Part shown: positions 1-11,880 of the stretch, in pieces
Layout: every line of letters starts with the position of its first letter
Position numbering within the stretch: position 1 is the stretch's first letter
NCBI GenBank assembly: GCA_051453625.1
Contig: JBOZIK010000001.1
Coordinates: forward strand, 282,963,475 to 283,000,504
Direction of reading: 5' to 3'
Length of the DNA: 37,030 bases
From: Welwitschia mirabilis
Taxonomy: Eukaryota; Gnetophyta; Gnetopsida; Welwitschiales
Notes under the pieces: model-generated
Database searches by the model: none
Told to the model about the DNA's origin: nothing
What the model saw: only the letters and a program-made list of their open reading frames with translations
Program-made: the position numbers and the translations under genes

Positions 1-838
1 GGGGATGGTTGGGATTAACAAAGATGATTATAAGAAGTTTGTCTAAATGAGGTGGAATCCCTAAAATGTGGACAAACTTCATTGTCATTTCTATATAAGG
101 TGTAAAAATAAGCGGGAAAAGAATAAGAAAGTTGAAAAGAGGAAGGAGTTCAATTCCTACTCTTAACATCATTTTGTATTGTTATTCCTCCTCCTACAAA
201 AATTTTTGAAGTGCTTCTTACTATTATCCTCAAAATTTTTCAAGTTTCTTCTTCTTTTAGAAATAATTGCCCCAATAGTCCTTCTATCACTATTTATTAA
301 AGCAATTGAGAAGAATGGAATAAGAAAATTTTATTTCAAAATGATAAGGAAGATAATTACATAATAAAGATAAAGTTTTTTATTCTTTGATGTTTCATCG
401 TTTTATTAAAATTTTGATCCTTAACACTTAAAAGATGTGTAATGGTTGTTGTTTCAACTGTCATGAAAATAACTAATAGAATGAAAAAAAGAAAATTGTA
501 AAATAGAAGAATGAATTACAAAAAACAAAAGTGGTCACTGTCATCCTATGTGTCATGGGGACGACAGTGAAAATGACATATTATTATGCTATAAAAACTA
601 GAAACATAAAAATTAAAAAAATTTGCAGAAAAACAAATGAATCCAAAAATCTGAATTATCGTCCTCAGTGTCATGGGGATGACGAAGACGATATAATACT
701 AAATATATAGGAAAAAAATTATAGAAATAAATCTACTAAAGTACAAGTAAAAATAAAATACTATTTCAAATAAATAACCTAGACTAAAATTCAAGGTACT
801 TATCTCGCTAGTGACAATCCTCGACCCCCTTATGGTCT
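1..838 (-). mobile_element. Internal leader of a minus-strand Ty3/gypsy-type LTR element, running off the left edge
   Basis: Read on the minus strand this follows the primer binding site at 839-856. It is AT-rich and untranslated-looking, and contains two copies of the GTCATCC...TGTCATGGGGATGAC motif (about 534-575 and 655-695) that also occurs in the LTR. No gag or pol is recognisable inside the window. The open frame at 699-881 simply reads across the binding site and LTR end and is not taken as a gene. Confidence 0.5.
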
Positions 839-856
839 TCCCCAACAATGACACCA
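839..856 (-). other. Primer binding site, tRNA-Asp type (minus strand)
   Basis: The minus strand reads TGGTGTCATTGTTGGGGA, two bases after the LTR end ACAACA. It matches 13 of 18 positions of the tRNA-Asp primer site known from Athila-type plant gypsy elements. All five differences are transitions of the C-to-T or G-to-A kind, as expected from deamination. Confidence 0.6.
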
Positions 857-858
857 AA

Positions 859-2044
859 TGTTGTTGTATGAATTTATGCAATCTTTAAGTCCTTTAGGCA
901 AACCTGTAAATCACAACACTTATAGAAAAATACACACTAGTTAAATAGGAGTTGACTCGAATGCCATAATCCATTGAAAGCACTAGACTAAAAGCTAGAA
1001 AATTGATTTTTAAAAGTATTTTGATCTTTTATATTTCAGTAAATGAAAGTAAAAAATAATAAAAATACGATGCAATAATGAATGAAATTGAAATGCAAAT
1101 CAATGAAGTGCAAGTAAGATGAGTTTTATTTGGACTCTAGTCCCACTATCATAAGAAATATTCTTGTTTAACTTAGATCAACCAGGAAGATTTCTATTAC
1201 TTATTCTTAGCCAACATAAACTATAAGAACTGCCAAGTAGAATATGGATAATGCAATATAGAATTGGTATAAAATTTCAATGCAAGTCTAAACTAACAAA
1301 ATCAATCTTAACAAAGATTGCCTTTATGATCTAAATAAACTATAGAATTATTACTAAATTATAATCAATTTAAACCATAAGGTACATTTACAGAATTGTA
1401 ATTAAAAGAGTAATTGAATTAATTATGAACTTTTACATCTACTTATAATAAAGTAGTAGCATCTCAATAGAGGATACTTAGTCCAACACCAAGGTAAACT
1501 TCTCTCTGTAGCTACTGGATGGACCTCTTATCTTTCAATCTTCCATCACCAGAACATTGGATATAAAAGATCAATTATAAGTGAGGACAATAGAGATATT
1601 AATAGTTTTACATTAAAGGTTATAAAATCATAACCCTAAAAGTTAGAGAAGAAACCTTAGCATCCAGGTGAGGTGCATGACCCTATTACAAGATAATTCA
1701 ATCTCATTTATATAAATTAGTTATCATCCTGATGGTCATGGAGATGACACTGGGAATGAAGCCTCATAACAATAGATAATTCATCAGCTTCTAGCTCTAC
1801 AATCGGCCTGCAATTAGCTCCAAATGCATTATCATCTCTCATGTCATTGAGACAACATTGGGGATGAAACCTCCTTAGAAAAGGATTCTTGATGGCTCTA
1901 AGCTCTAGTCCAAGCCACTGTTGCAATAGGCTAATACAGGGTTATCATCCTATCTGTCATGGGGATGATAGTGGGGATGACACCTTTCCAAAGCTCTCGA
2001 GCTAAAGCAAATCAACCTTCTTCATCATTAATCTTCATCCAACA
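859..2044 (-). repeat. 5' LTR of the minus-strand gypsy-type element
   Basis: The minus-strand boundaries are TGTTGG at 2044 and ACAACA at 859, giving short TGTTG/CAACA inverted ends. The inner boundary abuts a primer binding site with a two-base spacer. The length would be about 1.19 kb. The left half as drawn is AT-rich, and the right half carries three related tandem units. The outer boundary rests only on the terminal motif, because the partner LTR is outside the window. Confidence 0.45.
1718..2030. repeat. Three related tandem units of about 110 bp with a TGTCATGGGGATGACA core
   Basis: Units start near 1718, 1828 and 1939. Each begins TTATCATC, continues into a variant of TGTCATGGGGATGACA(G)TGGGGATGA, and then has a T/C-rich or CTAGCTCT-like stretch. 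They are diverged, so this is an old tandem array inside the LTR. The minus-strand open frame across them (1926-1717) has internal similarity only because of the repeat. Confidence 0.6.
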
Positions 2045-2203
2045 TAATAAGTACCAAAACATGCCTCAAATACCTCCAAATATCCAATAATTATGTGTTT
2101 CTATGATTATTCCATCAACTTTTCATAATCATCAAAATTGCATCTAAACTTGTATAAATGTCCTATAAAAGTACTTCAAATACACCATCAAATCCCTGCA
2201 AAT
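2045..2203. other. Short AT-rich spacer between two LTRs
   Basis: AT-rich sequence between the end of the first LTR and the start of the next long repeat. Nothing recognisable is seen. Confidence 0.4.
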
Positions 2204-3315
2204 TGGCATTACAATAGTTATCAAGCCTTTTGATACTTCATAGCCCTTAATAAATATAAAAAGAATGAATTAAAGTGCATGAGATCCATCAAACAATAAT
2301 AACTATGAATCACAAAAGTAATTTTAAATAACACACACATTATAAAATAAGTTGACCATTGAGTAAGCTTTACCTAAAGATTGCTAATGCTAAAAAAATT
2401 GTGCAATAATAATAAAAGGAAGAAATCTACTTAATAACTAGCTACCTAAATATTATTAATGCAAATTTAATAATGTAATAACAATGAAAGTATTTAAGCC
2501 AATTTTTATATTAAAATCTAAAATGAATATATATTACATTGAATGGAGAAGGATATGAATAAAAAGAACTCCTTTACTATCCTTAAATTATTTTACTTGC
2601 AAGAAAGATGATCAGAGCATCATGATGTCTTAGCCTCCAAGCCTTACCCACGTTAAGTTAACTAAAGGATGTTTACAAATGAGTAATCAAGGATCTTTTA
2701 TAGATGAGAAAAGGATTGAGAAGTTTTATCATCATTGTGTTACATAAAAGGGATTAATTAAGGGTAGTTACATAAGAAGGAAGTTATATTGTTTGGCATG
2801 AATCCACAAGGAAAGATTCTCTGTCTACTAATGTAAACATGGATATGACATGTCATCTAATTATTGATGATGTCACTAATGGATTTCATGTCATATTTCT
2901 TCCATGTGATCGTTCTTGTTATGCCACATGTCACTGGGATGTATTGTTTCATATCTGTCAAGTGTTTTTAAGTTTTATTCTAGATTATTTTTTACTTACC
3001 ATAAGTACAAGGTGACGAATTTCTTTAATGAATGTATAAATATGAGTTTAGAAGAATTTTTCTTTAAAATATCAGTGGCATGGGTATCTTTGCTAAGAAA
3101 ACTAGCATTTGATGATGGAATTTCTTAAGGTTTTGTAGTATTCTCCAAAATCTAGCAAAAGACTTGCTAATGTTAGGGGAAGTCCATGATTTCATGAAAA
3201 TATGATAAAAATAGTAAAAAACATCATTTTATAATAAATTAATGTATTAAATATCTTTTCTATGTGAATTTAGTTAATTATACTTGCTTAGAATGTCAAT
3301 TTTTGCATGTGAACA
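2204..3315 (-). repeat. LTR-like repeat copy A (probable 3' LTR of the LARD-like element)
   Basis: This stretch aligns along its whole length with 7368-8507. Shared landmarks are TTTTGATACTTC at the left, CTAAAGATTGCTAAT, the CCTTTTATAGAT block, AATGTTAGGGGAA and the right end TTTTTGCATGTGAACA. On the minus strand a TATAAAAG box is present near 2700, so transcription would run leftwards. Divergence between copies is large, with small indels. The exact left end is uncertain by 10-20 bp. Confidence 0.6.
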
Positions 3316-3991
3316 CACTATTTAACTATACTTTTTCTAGACCCTTAGCAAAAAGTAAATAAAAAAATAAGCGACATAGAAAAATTGATGATGTGAAAAT
3401 GGCAAGTAAAAAAATGATGTAATATTTTCTTAAAAGTTTTGATTAATTTTTAATAAATAAGGCATCGACATCAACAAAATTTCTATAAAAGCATATGTCA
3501 TACCCGCTTAACCAAAATTATACTTTATGCTCGAAGTTAAAGAGATGGAAAAATTTTTATGTAAGGCTTTTAGTAGTAAGTTAATGAAATAGTTAGAAAA
3601 TTATTTTAATAAATGTATTTAGGGAAAACTACACTATAATTTATAGGAAAATAAAACATGCAACTTAATGAAAATCTATCATCTACAAATTCAAAAGACA
3701 GAATACCTAAGTTAATGGCTATATTTATTGAAAACTTTGTCAATTTTATTCTAAATTTAAAATGTTTCACAATGTCAAACAAATGAAATATCCTCTAAGT
3801 AAACCTATAAGTTAATCAAAAAAAAATAGTTAAGCAAAACTCCAATTACATAAGTCAAAGAAACACAAAAACATCTGCTAATTCCATATTTTTCATTCTA
3901 ATTTATCTTTTCTATAGTCATGCCTTATTCCTTATTTTAAGAACTTCAATCTAATTGGACATTCACTATTATAACATATCCTTTCAACAGA

Positions 3992-4130
3992 GTTAAGCAT
4001 GTTGATATATGAAGGATTCAGTGTTACATTACCAATGAGAATTTATAGCCTAATGTAGTTAAACATGCTATAAAACGAATCATTAGAGATACATTATTAG
4101 TGAGCATCAATAAACCTAATGTAGTTAACT
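3992..4130. repeat. 66-bp tandem duplication
   Basis: Two diverged copies start at 3992 and 4058, both beginning GTTAAGCATG/GTTAAACATG and ending CCTAATGTA. A third start (GTTAAC) follows at 4124. It lies inside the LARD-like interior. Confidence 0.6.
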
Positions 4131-5099
4131 AAATTTAATTTTTAAATAATTATTAAATAATGTACTTTTTGGAGAGGATATATTTCATTTTTTTTTAATT
4201 ACCCAGTCTCATATTCAATAATTTTAATGCACATGAAGGGATCATTAGCTCATTCATGTAATCAAGATAATTCTTATCCCCATAAAATGATTTTAAAACA
4301 ATTATCTCAGTATAAAAGTAGATCCCACTTTAGTTCATTCCACTTTTCCAATCAGGAGACTTTATGTGAAATTACCCTTAACAAGTTAACTTAAAAATTA
4401 AAAAAAACTTTTTCTTGAAAACGTAGAAGTAAAATTAAATTGTACCTAATTTGTAATAATAATGTGATTACTTATTAATGGTTTATTCCATTAAGGGTCA
4501 TTAAACAGGATCATCTAATCTTAAAAACTCTTGGATAGATAAAAGGAAGGGTAGCTGATAAACTTAAGAAGGTGGAGCAAAAATGGAAGGTATGAGTAAT
4601 GGGATTTGAGATGATGACGATTTATTCTCTGTAATGGATGATATTTATGATTTATTAGATGAACATGTTTAAGATAGTGATTATACAAGTAGAAGTTCTT
4701 AGATGGTTTAAAGCATGTAAGGGCATCAAGCACAGAAGTTTTCTAACATTTTTTATTTTTTCAATCCAAAATTTATTCTATACTCTAAAAAAAAATTTAA
4801 TCTAAAATCATATAATAAAACTAAAATGTTTACAAGGCATTTCCCAATGTATTGCATATATAAAGGTTTAAAATGATAAATGTCAAGGTTGAATGATGAA
4901 TCAAAATTATACAAAGCATTAAATGATGAGAGAGGATCCTTATAAACATTTATGCATGAATCAATAAAATTTTGAAGAACATTAACATTAGCAATAAAAT
5001 TAATACATTTAAAATCAACAATTTGCCATCCCTTGTACTTTTTTTATTTACTCAAGAACTCATGCAAGACATTATTTTTGAGGTAAGGGTAAAGAAGAA

Positions 5100-6060
5100 T
5101 TGGAAACCATGGGAGAAGGGAAATGATCATTGAGAGAAGTATCAAAAGATGTTTTCAAAGTTAAAGGTGGTTTTTCTTCCTCATTAAGGTTTAGTCTTGT
5201 TCAAAAGATCAACATGAAAATCGCATTATAGGCTGACAAGGTTGTTGAAGAAAGGTAATGGGTTTTTAAAGGATGAATCATGATAGACCCTTGGTAATGT
5301 TCTCTTCTTCAATAAAGTTTTTAATGCTTTTTTTTTTATGAGGTTGCATAGGTGATAATGGTTATGGTTCAATGTTTTCCTCATTAAAGTTACTTATTAA
5401 GTCATCCTCTTATGAGTAAATTTTGAGTTTTACTAATTGAGTATCATCAAATGTATCTAATCCTACTTCAAAGTGTAATTCAGTTGTTCCTTATTTTTCA
5501 CTTTCTAAGACATGTCTAAACTCAAGGTTCTATTAGTTTTCTTCATAAGTTTCAGCATGGATTGCTCCAAATATTTCTTCCTCATTCCTAAGAAATGAAG
5601 ATTGGGATTTATTAGTTTCATTTTCATTAAACCTTAAAGGTTGTCAAGGATCTTAGTTTTATGGAATTAAGAATGTTCTATTCTTTTTGTTATTGGCTAA
5701 GAGCCCCAAATATTTGATCTTCATTTTTTCCTATTTGTTAAAGGATTTATTCAATATTTTCCTTGGTTTTATTAGAGGTTTATTCCAAATATTTTTAATG
5801 GAATTAAAGTGTATTGGAAGAAAATTTGGCCACAACTTCTAAAAAGCTTTGAGAGAAATCTTCAAAGGAAGGTAAGATAGATTATTGAATGTAGGAAGAT
5901 GACAAGTATTAATTAAATGATGAAGGATATAAAAAGGAAAATGAAGGACAAAGATCAAAGGAATGATCAAATGAAACGAAAGGTGAAGGACAAGGATCCT
6001 GAGGAATGAAGAAAGGAAAGGGATCAAATTCTTAAAATTAATGTAAGTATTTTCATAATT
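5100..6060 (-). pseudogene. Decayed minus-strand coding region, possibly gag-like
   Basis: Several consecutive stretches on the minus strand have coding-like composition, interrupted by stops and small frameshifts. Examples are a Pro/Ser/Phe-rich part near 6020-5960, a stretch reading FEDFSQSFLEVVAKFSS near 5870-5820, and an acidic Asn/Glu-rich part near 5640-5400. Stops are mostly TAA, TAG or TGA where CAA, CAG, CGA or TGG would fit. The position downstream of a 5' LTR and leader suggests a gag-type protein, but I recognise no defining motif. Confidence 0.3.
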
Positions 6061-6841
6061 GTAAAGAGGTTAATCTTTATATAGATGAAGTTGAGCATAC
6101 TTTTCAAAGTTCTTTCTATTATCGAAAGGATCTAGGGATTGTAGTTGGTATGAGTTACATTGAAGGTAATCCCCTATAGTTTATTTTGATCTAATGAAGT
6201 CTTCTATAGCTTTATTGGGTTGTTGAAGATTCTGGAAACTATAAGAGTAGAGAGGTTTTAGATTGAAAGGTTTTTAAAATAGATTTATGGCTTAGCTCAT
6301 TTCTAATTTTTAGAAAATGGCTTCTGGTTTAGACTAAAGGGTTTACCATTTCCTAATTTTTTATAATTTCAAAGGAAGCCTATTAGTAGAAAGGGTTTAA
6401 AGAGTTTACAAAAGTTTTTTGTTTAAGTTAGAGAGTAGTCTAAGCCAAAAATCCTACAGCATCAGTTAGGGATAGTAGCAATGATAGTTCTCTAAAGAAG
6501 AACAGTTTGAGAAAAACACAGAGGGTTCGTTTAGTATGGCTACAAACTCTAAAAAAATATTGACAGAAATTCAAAATTGTTGTATTTAAGAATTTTTATT
6601 TTAGAAAAATAGACCTAAAAATTTTTAATTTTATAAAAAAATTAATAGAAATAAAATTAAACAAAATGAAAAAATTTATAGAACAAAACACATAAAACAA
6701 ATCATTGTGTTTAATTTAGTTTTAATTTACAATCTTGGATTTGGTTGCACCTACAAGAAAGTTGTTAGACCTCCAACACAAAATATTAGATGCAAAAGGA
6801 AACTTTTAACTTTTAGAATAAAAAACTAAACTCAACAATTT

Positions 6842-6965
6842 AGATCAATTTAGGTTTTACTAGAAATGGTCCAGTATCTATCACTAGAAGGAAAAGAAAA
6901 GAAAAAGACAAAATGAAAATAGATCAATTCAGGTATTACTAGAAATGACCCAGCACTAAAACCAA
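6842..6965. repeat. 79-bp period tandem duplication in the element leader
   Basis: AGATCAATTTAGGTTTTACTA at 6842 recurs as AGATCAATTCAGGTATTACTA at 6921, followed in both by GAAATGGTCCAG or GAAATGACCCAG. The copies are separated by an A/G-rich stretch. Confidence 0.6.
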
Positions 6966-7367
6966 AAAAAAACTAACTGAAGAAATTTCAACAATAAAAT
7001 TATGTACTTTTAAAAAGATTACCATATCAATATGGCAAGTAATAACATCAAAATCTACTTAGTGTATAACAGTAAATGGATTTATACTAGGTGTGAACCT
7101 AGTATCATTCTTCTATAGATGTGGTAACTTAATCAAAAGATACAAGATTATTCTATCTTATAATGAAACTCAAAATAAAAGAAAAATTAGAAGTTTGAGA
7201 TGAAAGTGATCTTTGATCGACGATGCAAGTAAATGAAAATGCTCAAAGGATCTAATCGATTTGCCCAACTCTCCACCTTTTTTCCAATGATTCCTGTATT
7301 CTAAAATATACTTATCATAAAGTCATTAAGGCTCAGTGTGGAGGCGTAATCTCATCTACAACATGAG

Positions 7368-8507
7368 TGTTGGTGTGTTACCTATCCTCCTGATACTTCA
7401 CATCCCTTTATAAGAATGGTAAGTATAAACCGAAGTGCATAAGATCCATTAATTGATAATAATTATGATTCATAAAAGTAACTTTAAATAATTCACATGG
7501 TATTAAAAAACTTTATAATTGAATAAGATTCACCTAAAGATTGCTAATTCCGAAGAAATTATGCAATAACAATAAAAGGAAGAAACCTACTTAAGAACTA
7601 GTCCTATTAAATATTGCTAATGCCAGCTGACTTGTGTAATAATAATCAAAGTATTTAAAAAAAATTTATACTAAAATTTGAAATGAATATATATTACATC
7701 AAATAGAGAAAGAGATAAAGAAGGAGAACTCCTCCACTAGCCTTGGATAATTTTGCCCCTAAGAAAGATAATTAGAGTGTTAAAATATCCCATCCTTTAA
7801 GTCTTTTCCATATCAACCAATTAAAAGATGTTTATAAGGGGAAGCAAGGCCCTTTTATAGATAAGACAAGTTTTTAGAAGTTTTTCCATGATTGCATTAA
7901 GTAAGCATTAGTTATGCAGTTACATAAAAAGGGTTACTTAAGGGTAGTTATATAAAGAGGAAGTTACAATGTTTGGGATGTAATCATAAGGAAAGATTCT
8001 TTATCTTCTTATGAAAACATGATGGGGACATGCTTTTTAACTACTGATGATGCCTACAATTGATGTTATATCATTTTTAATCTATTTGATCATCCTTATT
8101 ACACCACATGTTACTGCAACATGTCATTTTATACTTCTGCCAAGTGTCATCAGATTTGAATATTTATTTTGGATTATTTTTTAATTAGCCCATAAGTGCA
8201 AGGTAATGAATCTTCTCATAGATATAAGAACATGAGCTTAGAGTAAGTTTACCTTAGAAGGATAGTGGCATTAGTAGTGTTGGCTAATGACATCAGTGTT
8301 TGGTACTAGAATTTCTTAATGTTTTGTTATGTTCTCCAAAATTCAATAATAAATATGCTAATGTTAGGGGAAATCCATAATTTAATGCAAATATGATAAA
8401 AATAATAAAATACATTACTTTATAATAAATCTAAAAATTAAATGCCTACCGCAATGTAAAATTGATGAATTATACTCATTTAGAATGTCAATTTTTGCAT
8501 GTAAACA
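7368..8507 (-). repeat. LTR-like repeat copy B (probable 5' LTR of the LARD-like element)
   Basis: Homologous to copy A in the same orientation. It starts TGTTGG and ends AAACA, giving TGTT/AACA ends. The minus strand has CTATAAAAGGGCC at about 7860-7848, a textbook TATA context, so the element is read leftwards with this as 5' LTR. I could not find a convincing tRNA primer site on the minus strand just left of 7368. Confidence 0.6.
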
Positions 8508-11500
8508 GAAACAAAGAAGTCAAAAAAGATGAAATCATATTTGTTCAAGCAACAGGATGTCACAACATATGACTTTCTAGTCAATTCCATTGATCAAGAG
8601 AAATCCCTTAAGATTAATAAATAATTAGCATAAAAGACTAAATCTAAAGTTGAAAATGTGTTATCTTCTAATAAGAACATCTTCACTTGATATTACAAAG
8701 ACCAACAAATCAACAGTGATGCAGAACATCCTAAAACCAACCTTGACCTTAGTGAGACAAAATATTAGAAATCTTAATCCCTGTCTTCCATTAAAAGTGA
8801 AACAAGACCTAGAGCATCTTTTAACCACTAGTTTCATTTGACTAGTAGACTAATTTAGATTGGCTATGGAACATGGTGGTCATTCCAAAAAAGAATGGTT
8901 AGATTAGGATTTGTATTAATTATTGTAACCTAAATAAGATTACTTTGAAGGATAACTATCCTTTACCAAACATTAACATCCTAGTTGATAACACACTTAT
9001 TATGACCTATTATTATTTATGAATAGTTATTCAAGTTATTATCAATCCTGTCGATTGGCACAAAACAACTTTTATAACACCATGGGATGTCTTATAGTAT
9101 CTCATAATCCCTTTTAGATTAAAAAAATGCTAGAACAACATACTAGCGTGTAATGACACACATCTTTCATAATATAATACACTAAAATATGGAAGACTAT
9201 GTGGACGCTGTTTTGATCAAGTTAAAGATAGTCGTTCATCATACTAGTGACATAAATTAGCTTTTCACATAAGCAAGGCAATATAATGTATGCCTAAATC
9301 CTAAAAAATATGTGTTTTATATGCTATTAGGAAAACTCCTAGGCTTATAGGTATTAAAAAGAGGCATAGAAATTGATCTAGACAAGATCAAAATCCTTAC
9401 TAATATTCCACCTCTACAGAATCTAAAAGAATTGTTAAGTGTACAAGGTATATTGCAGGTAATACATTGATTCATCTTAACCTTGATAAATTAATGTAAG
9501 TTATGAAATTGCATAAGAATGATAGTGAGTTTAAATGGGATAAGAATTGGCAAAAGAATTTTGGTAGGATCAAAGAACATTTAACATCTACATCCATGCT
9601 GAGTTTTCCTAAGCTAGATCAGTTGTTTTATCTTTATCTCACATATGTTCCATCATCAATTAGCATGATGATCTTTGAAAGAGATAAACTTCATCAAGAT
9701 CATCTATTCTATTACATCATTATGATGTTACACCAAGAAGAGAGACACTACACTAGTGAAAAAGGCATCTTTGAATCTAGTATCTCCTTCACAAAAGTTT
9801 AATTATTACATGATGATAAATAAAATAATTATGATTAACAATTAGAACCTATTGAAACATTTACTTAAATACTTTACTAGTAATACATAATTGACTAAAT
9901 GAATATTAATCCTCACAAAATTTGACTTGGAATTCCAATTGCAAAAAATAGTTAAGGAAAAGTATATAGTCGAATAAATGGTAGATCTCTAAATCAAAAC
10001 TAAAGGTGAAAACACTAGTGAGTCTGAACAATTCTTGATAAAGAAATTTTTATTGTCAAAATGAAAAATAATTGGATGTATTAATATTTTTTGATGGCAT
10101 ATCTAACTAAAAATGGGGATTTATAGGAGTAATCTTATTTCCTAATAATAAAACTAACTTGTCCTTCTATTTTAAGCTAAATTTTCATTGCACAAATAAC
10201 ATCACTAAATATGAAGCTTTGGAAAAAAAATCATGCTACTCATTAAAGTAGATTTTAAAAAAATATGCATCTTTAGTTACTCACAACTTTTCATCAATCA
10301 AGTCTTAGGAAAATATGAAGCTAAATTTGGGTTCCTATGTGCATATCTTGGAAACATAAGGAAGCTTCTTACATTATTTAAGTTATGTAAACTCCTAGCT
10401 ATCCTTAGAAATGAAAATCAATATGTCGATTATCTTGTAAACTTTACACAAACATGCTTTAGAGATCCATCTCTTAAAGAGTATGTCATATGCATGGATG
10501 TCAGTCCAAATTTCCTTAATGAATACCCAATTATAAATTATATAGAAGTATCAAAAGACAAGAGAGATCAATTAATAATAGATTCTAAACTAAATGATGA
10601 ATGGTATAATGCTCGAATAAATTATCTTACCTATCAAAAGCTATTAGAAAACATCTCATTGCTATAAAAGCAAAACTTTAGGAATCAATCCACACACTTC
10701 ACAATAATTCAAGGTTAATTATACAAAAATTAAAATGAAGGTATCTTATTAAGATTCCTAAAGTCAAGCAAAGTTTTTCATGTCTTAAAAAGCACATGTT
10801 GGACTATGGGGGCTCCACCAAAGGCCTAAATTACTATTGACTCACATGATAAGTTTTGGTTATTTTTGGAAAATAATAAGTGATAATTATTTCAAGATGA
10901 TGAGAACATGTCACACCTGTTAGATCTTTTTGCTAAGAATACATCAACTGCCTATTGAACTCTTTCCTTTTGATCTAATTTAAATTTTCAAAAAGTAGGG
11001 TATGGGCTTGACTAATCCTATGATGCCCACCTCATCAAGATAATATGCATTTATTCTTACCACATTAGAATAATTTTTTAAATTTATTAAAGTAGTTCCA
11101 TTATAGTAAACAATGTCAAAGTAAATCCAAAATTTCATTTTTGATTACATCGTTACTAGATTTGGCATACCTCAGGTCATCATCACTGGGAATGGCCCAC
11201 AATTGAGGTCATCAGAATTAAGGAATTTCTTGAGAAAATCCAAGATAAAGCACTCATTTTTAATGTCACATTCCCCTTAGGTAAACAGAGAAGTCATGGT
11301 AACTAATGAACTCATAATAAACTACCTTAAGAATTTGTTACAAAGGAATGCAAACTCATGACAAAAGAAACTGTCTTTAACATTATGGGCTTACTGTATA
11401 TAGTGAAAACTACTATAGGAACAACCTCATTTCACCTATTATACAGTACTGAAGTGGTTTTGCCTACACAAATTCAGACTCCCATACTAAAAAAATCTAG

Positions 11501-11880
11501 TCAAAGATCTAGAATTATCTAATGTAAAAGTGAAATGCAGCTTATACAACTTGAAACTTTAAAAAAAAGTGAGTAAAAGCTTTACAACAAAGTCATCTCT
11601 ACTAGAAGTGGATTAGTAATGCATATAAGAAAAATGTGAATCCAAGGTCTTATGATGTAGATGACCTAGTGTTAAAAGTGAATTTAATTTAAAAAACTGC
11701 AAATATTTTACCAATTTGGTTAGAACCATTTATTATCTTACAAAAATTTGGTAAGGAAACATATAAATAAAATAAATGATGTTGAGGAAAGCAAACCAAT
11801 AAATTCCTTGTATCTTCAACTTTACTAGTACTAAAATCCAAAACACATCTCATTCCCATTTCATACCATAATTTAGTCAT
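8508..11880 (+). pseudogene. Decayed Ty3/gypsy pol polyprotein (RT, RNase H, second RNase H, integrase)
   Basis: The plus strand carries gypsy domains in the expected order. A pre-RT stretch (LSSNKNIFT near 8660-8690, then LKVKQDLEHLL near 8800) is followed by RT: VIPKKNG, DNYPLPNINILVDNT (8951-8995), TTFITPWD, and DYVDAV at 9195-9212, where the catalytic YVDD has lost its second Asp. The RT-RNase H linker (RGIEIDLDKIKIL, near 9364) leads to RNase H (9503-9802). A second RNase H-like domain (TNNITKYEAL, SQLFINQVLGKYEAK; about 10,085-10,470) points to the Tat/Ogre branch. Integrase follows (VTRFGIPQVIITGNG at 11,150-11,195, Asp changed to Gly) with a C-terminal part to about 11,840. Many stops and frameshifts make it nonfunctional. 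Gag and protease are missing on the left, where LTR copy B begins. Confidence 0.85.
10233..10667 (+). pseudogene. Open fragment of the gypsy second RNase H-like domain
   Basis: This is the longest uninterrupted frame of the gypsy pol (144 codons). YSQLFINQVLGKYEAKFG and LRNENQYVDYLVNF correspond to the SDSQLVINQV and R.EN..AD.LA motifs of the additional RNase H of Tat-lineage elements. The first Asp of SDSQ is replaced by Tyr, so it would be inactive. The ATG is internal to the domain and is not a real start. The stretch after residue 75 leads towards the integrase. Confidence 0.65.

Larger units (their letters stand above)
3316..7367 (-). mobile_element. Internal region of a non-autonomous (LARD-like) LTR retrotransposon
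   Basis: About 4 kb lies between two homologous 1.1-kb repeats and contains no RT, integrase or RNase H motif on either strand. It is AT-rich, with small tandem duplications (3992-4130 and 6842-6965) and one stretch (5100-6060) that reads like a decayed minus-strand coding region. This layout (long LTRs, non-coding or gag-only interior) fits a large retrotransposon derivative mobilised by an autonomous gypsy partner. No target-site duplication was clear. Confidence 0.5.

Noticed and set aside
1717-1926. Minus-strand 69-codon frame with internally repeated His/Cys/Asp-rich segments
   Set aside because: The repetition follows from the 110-bp tandem units in the LTR. There is no known domain and no start context.
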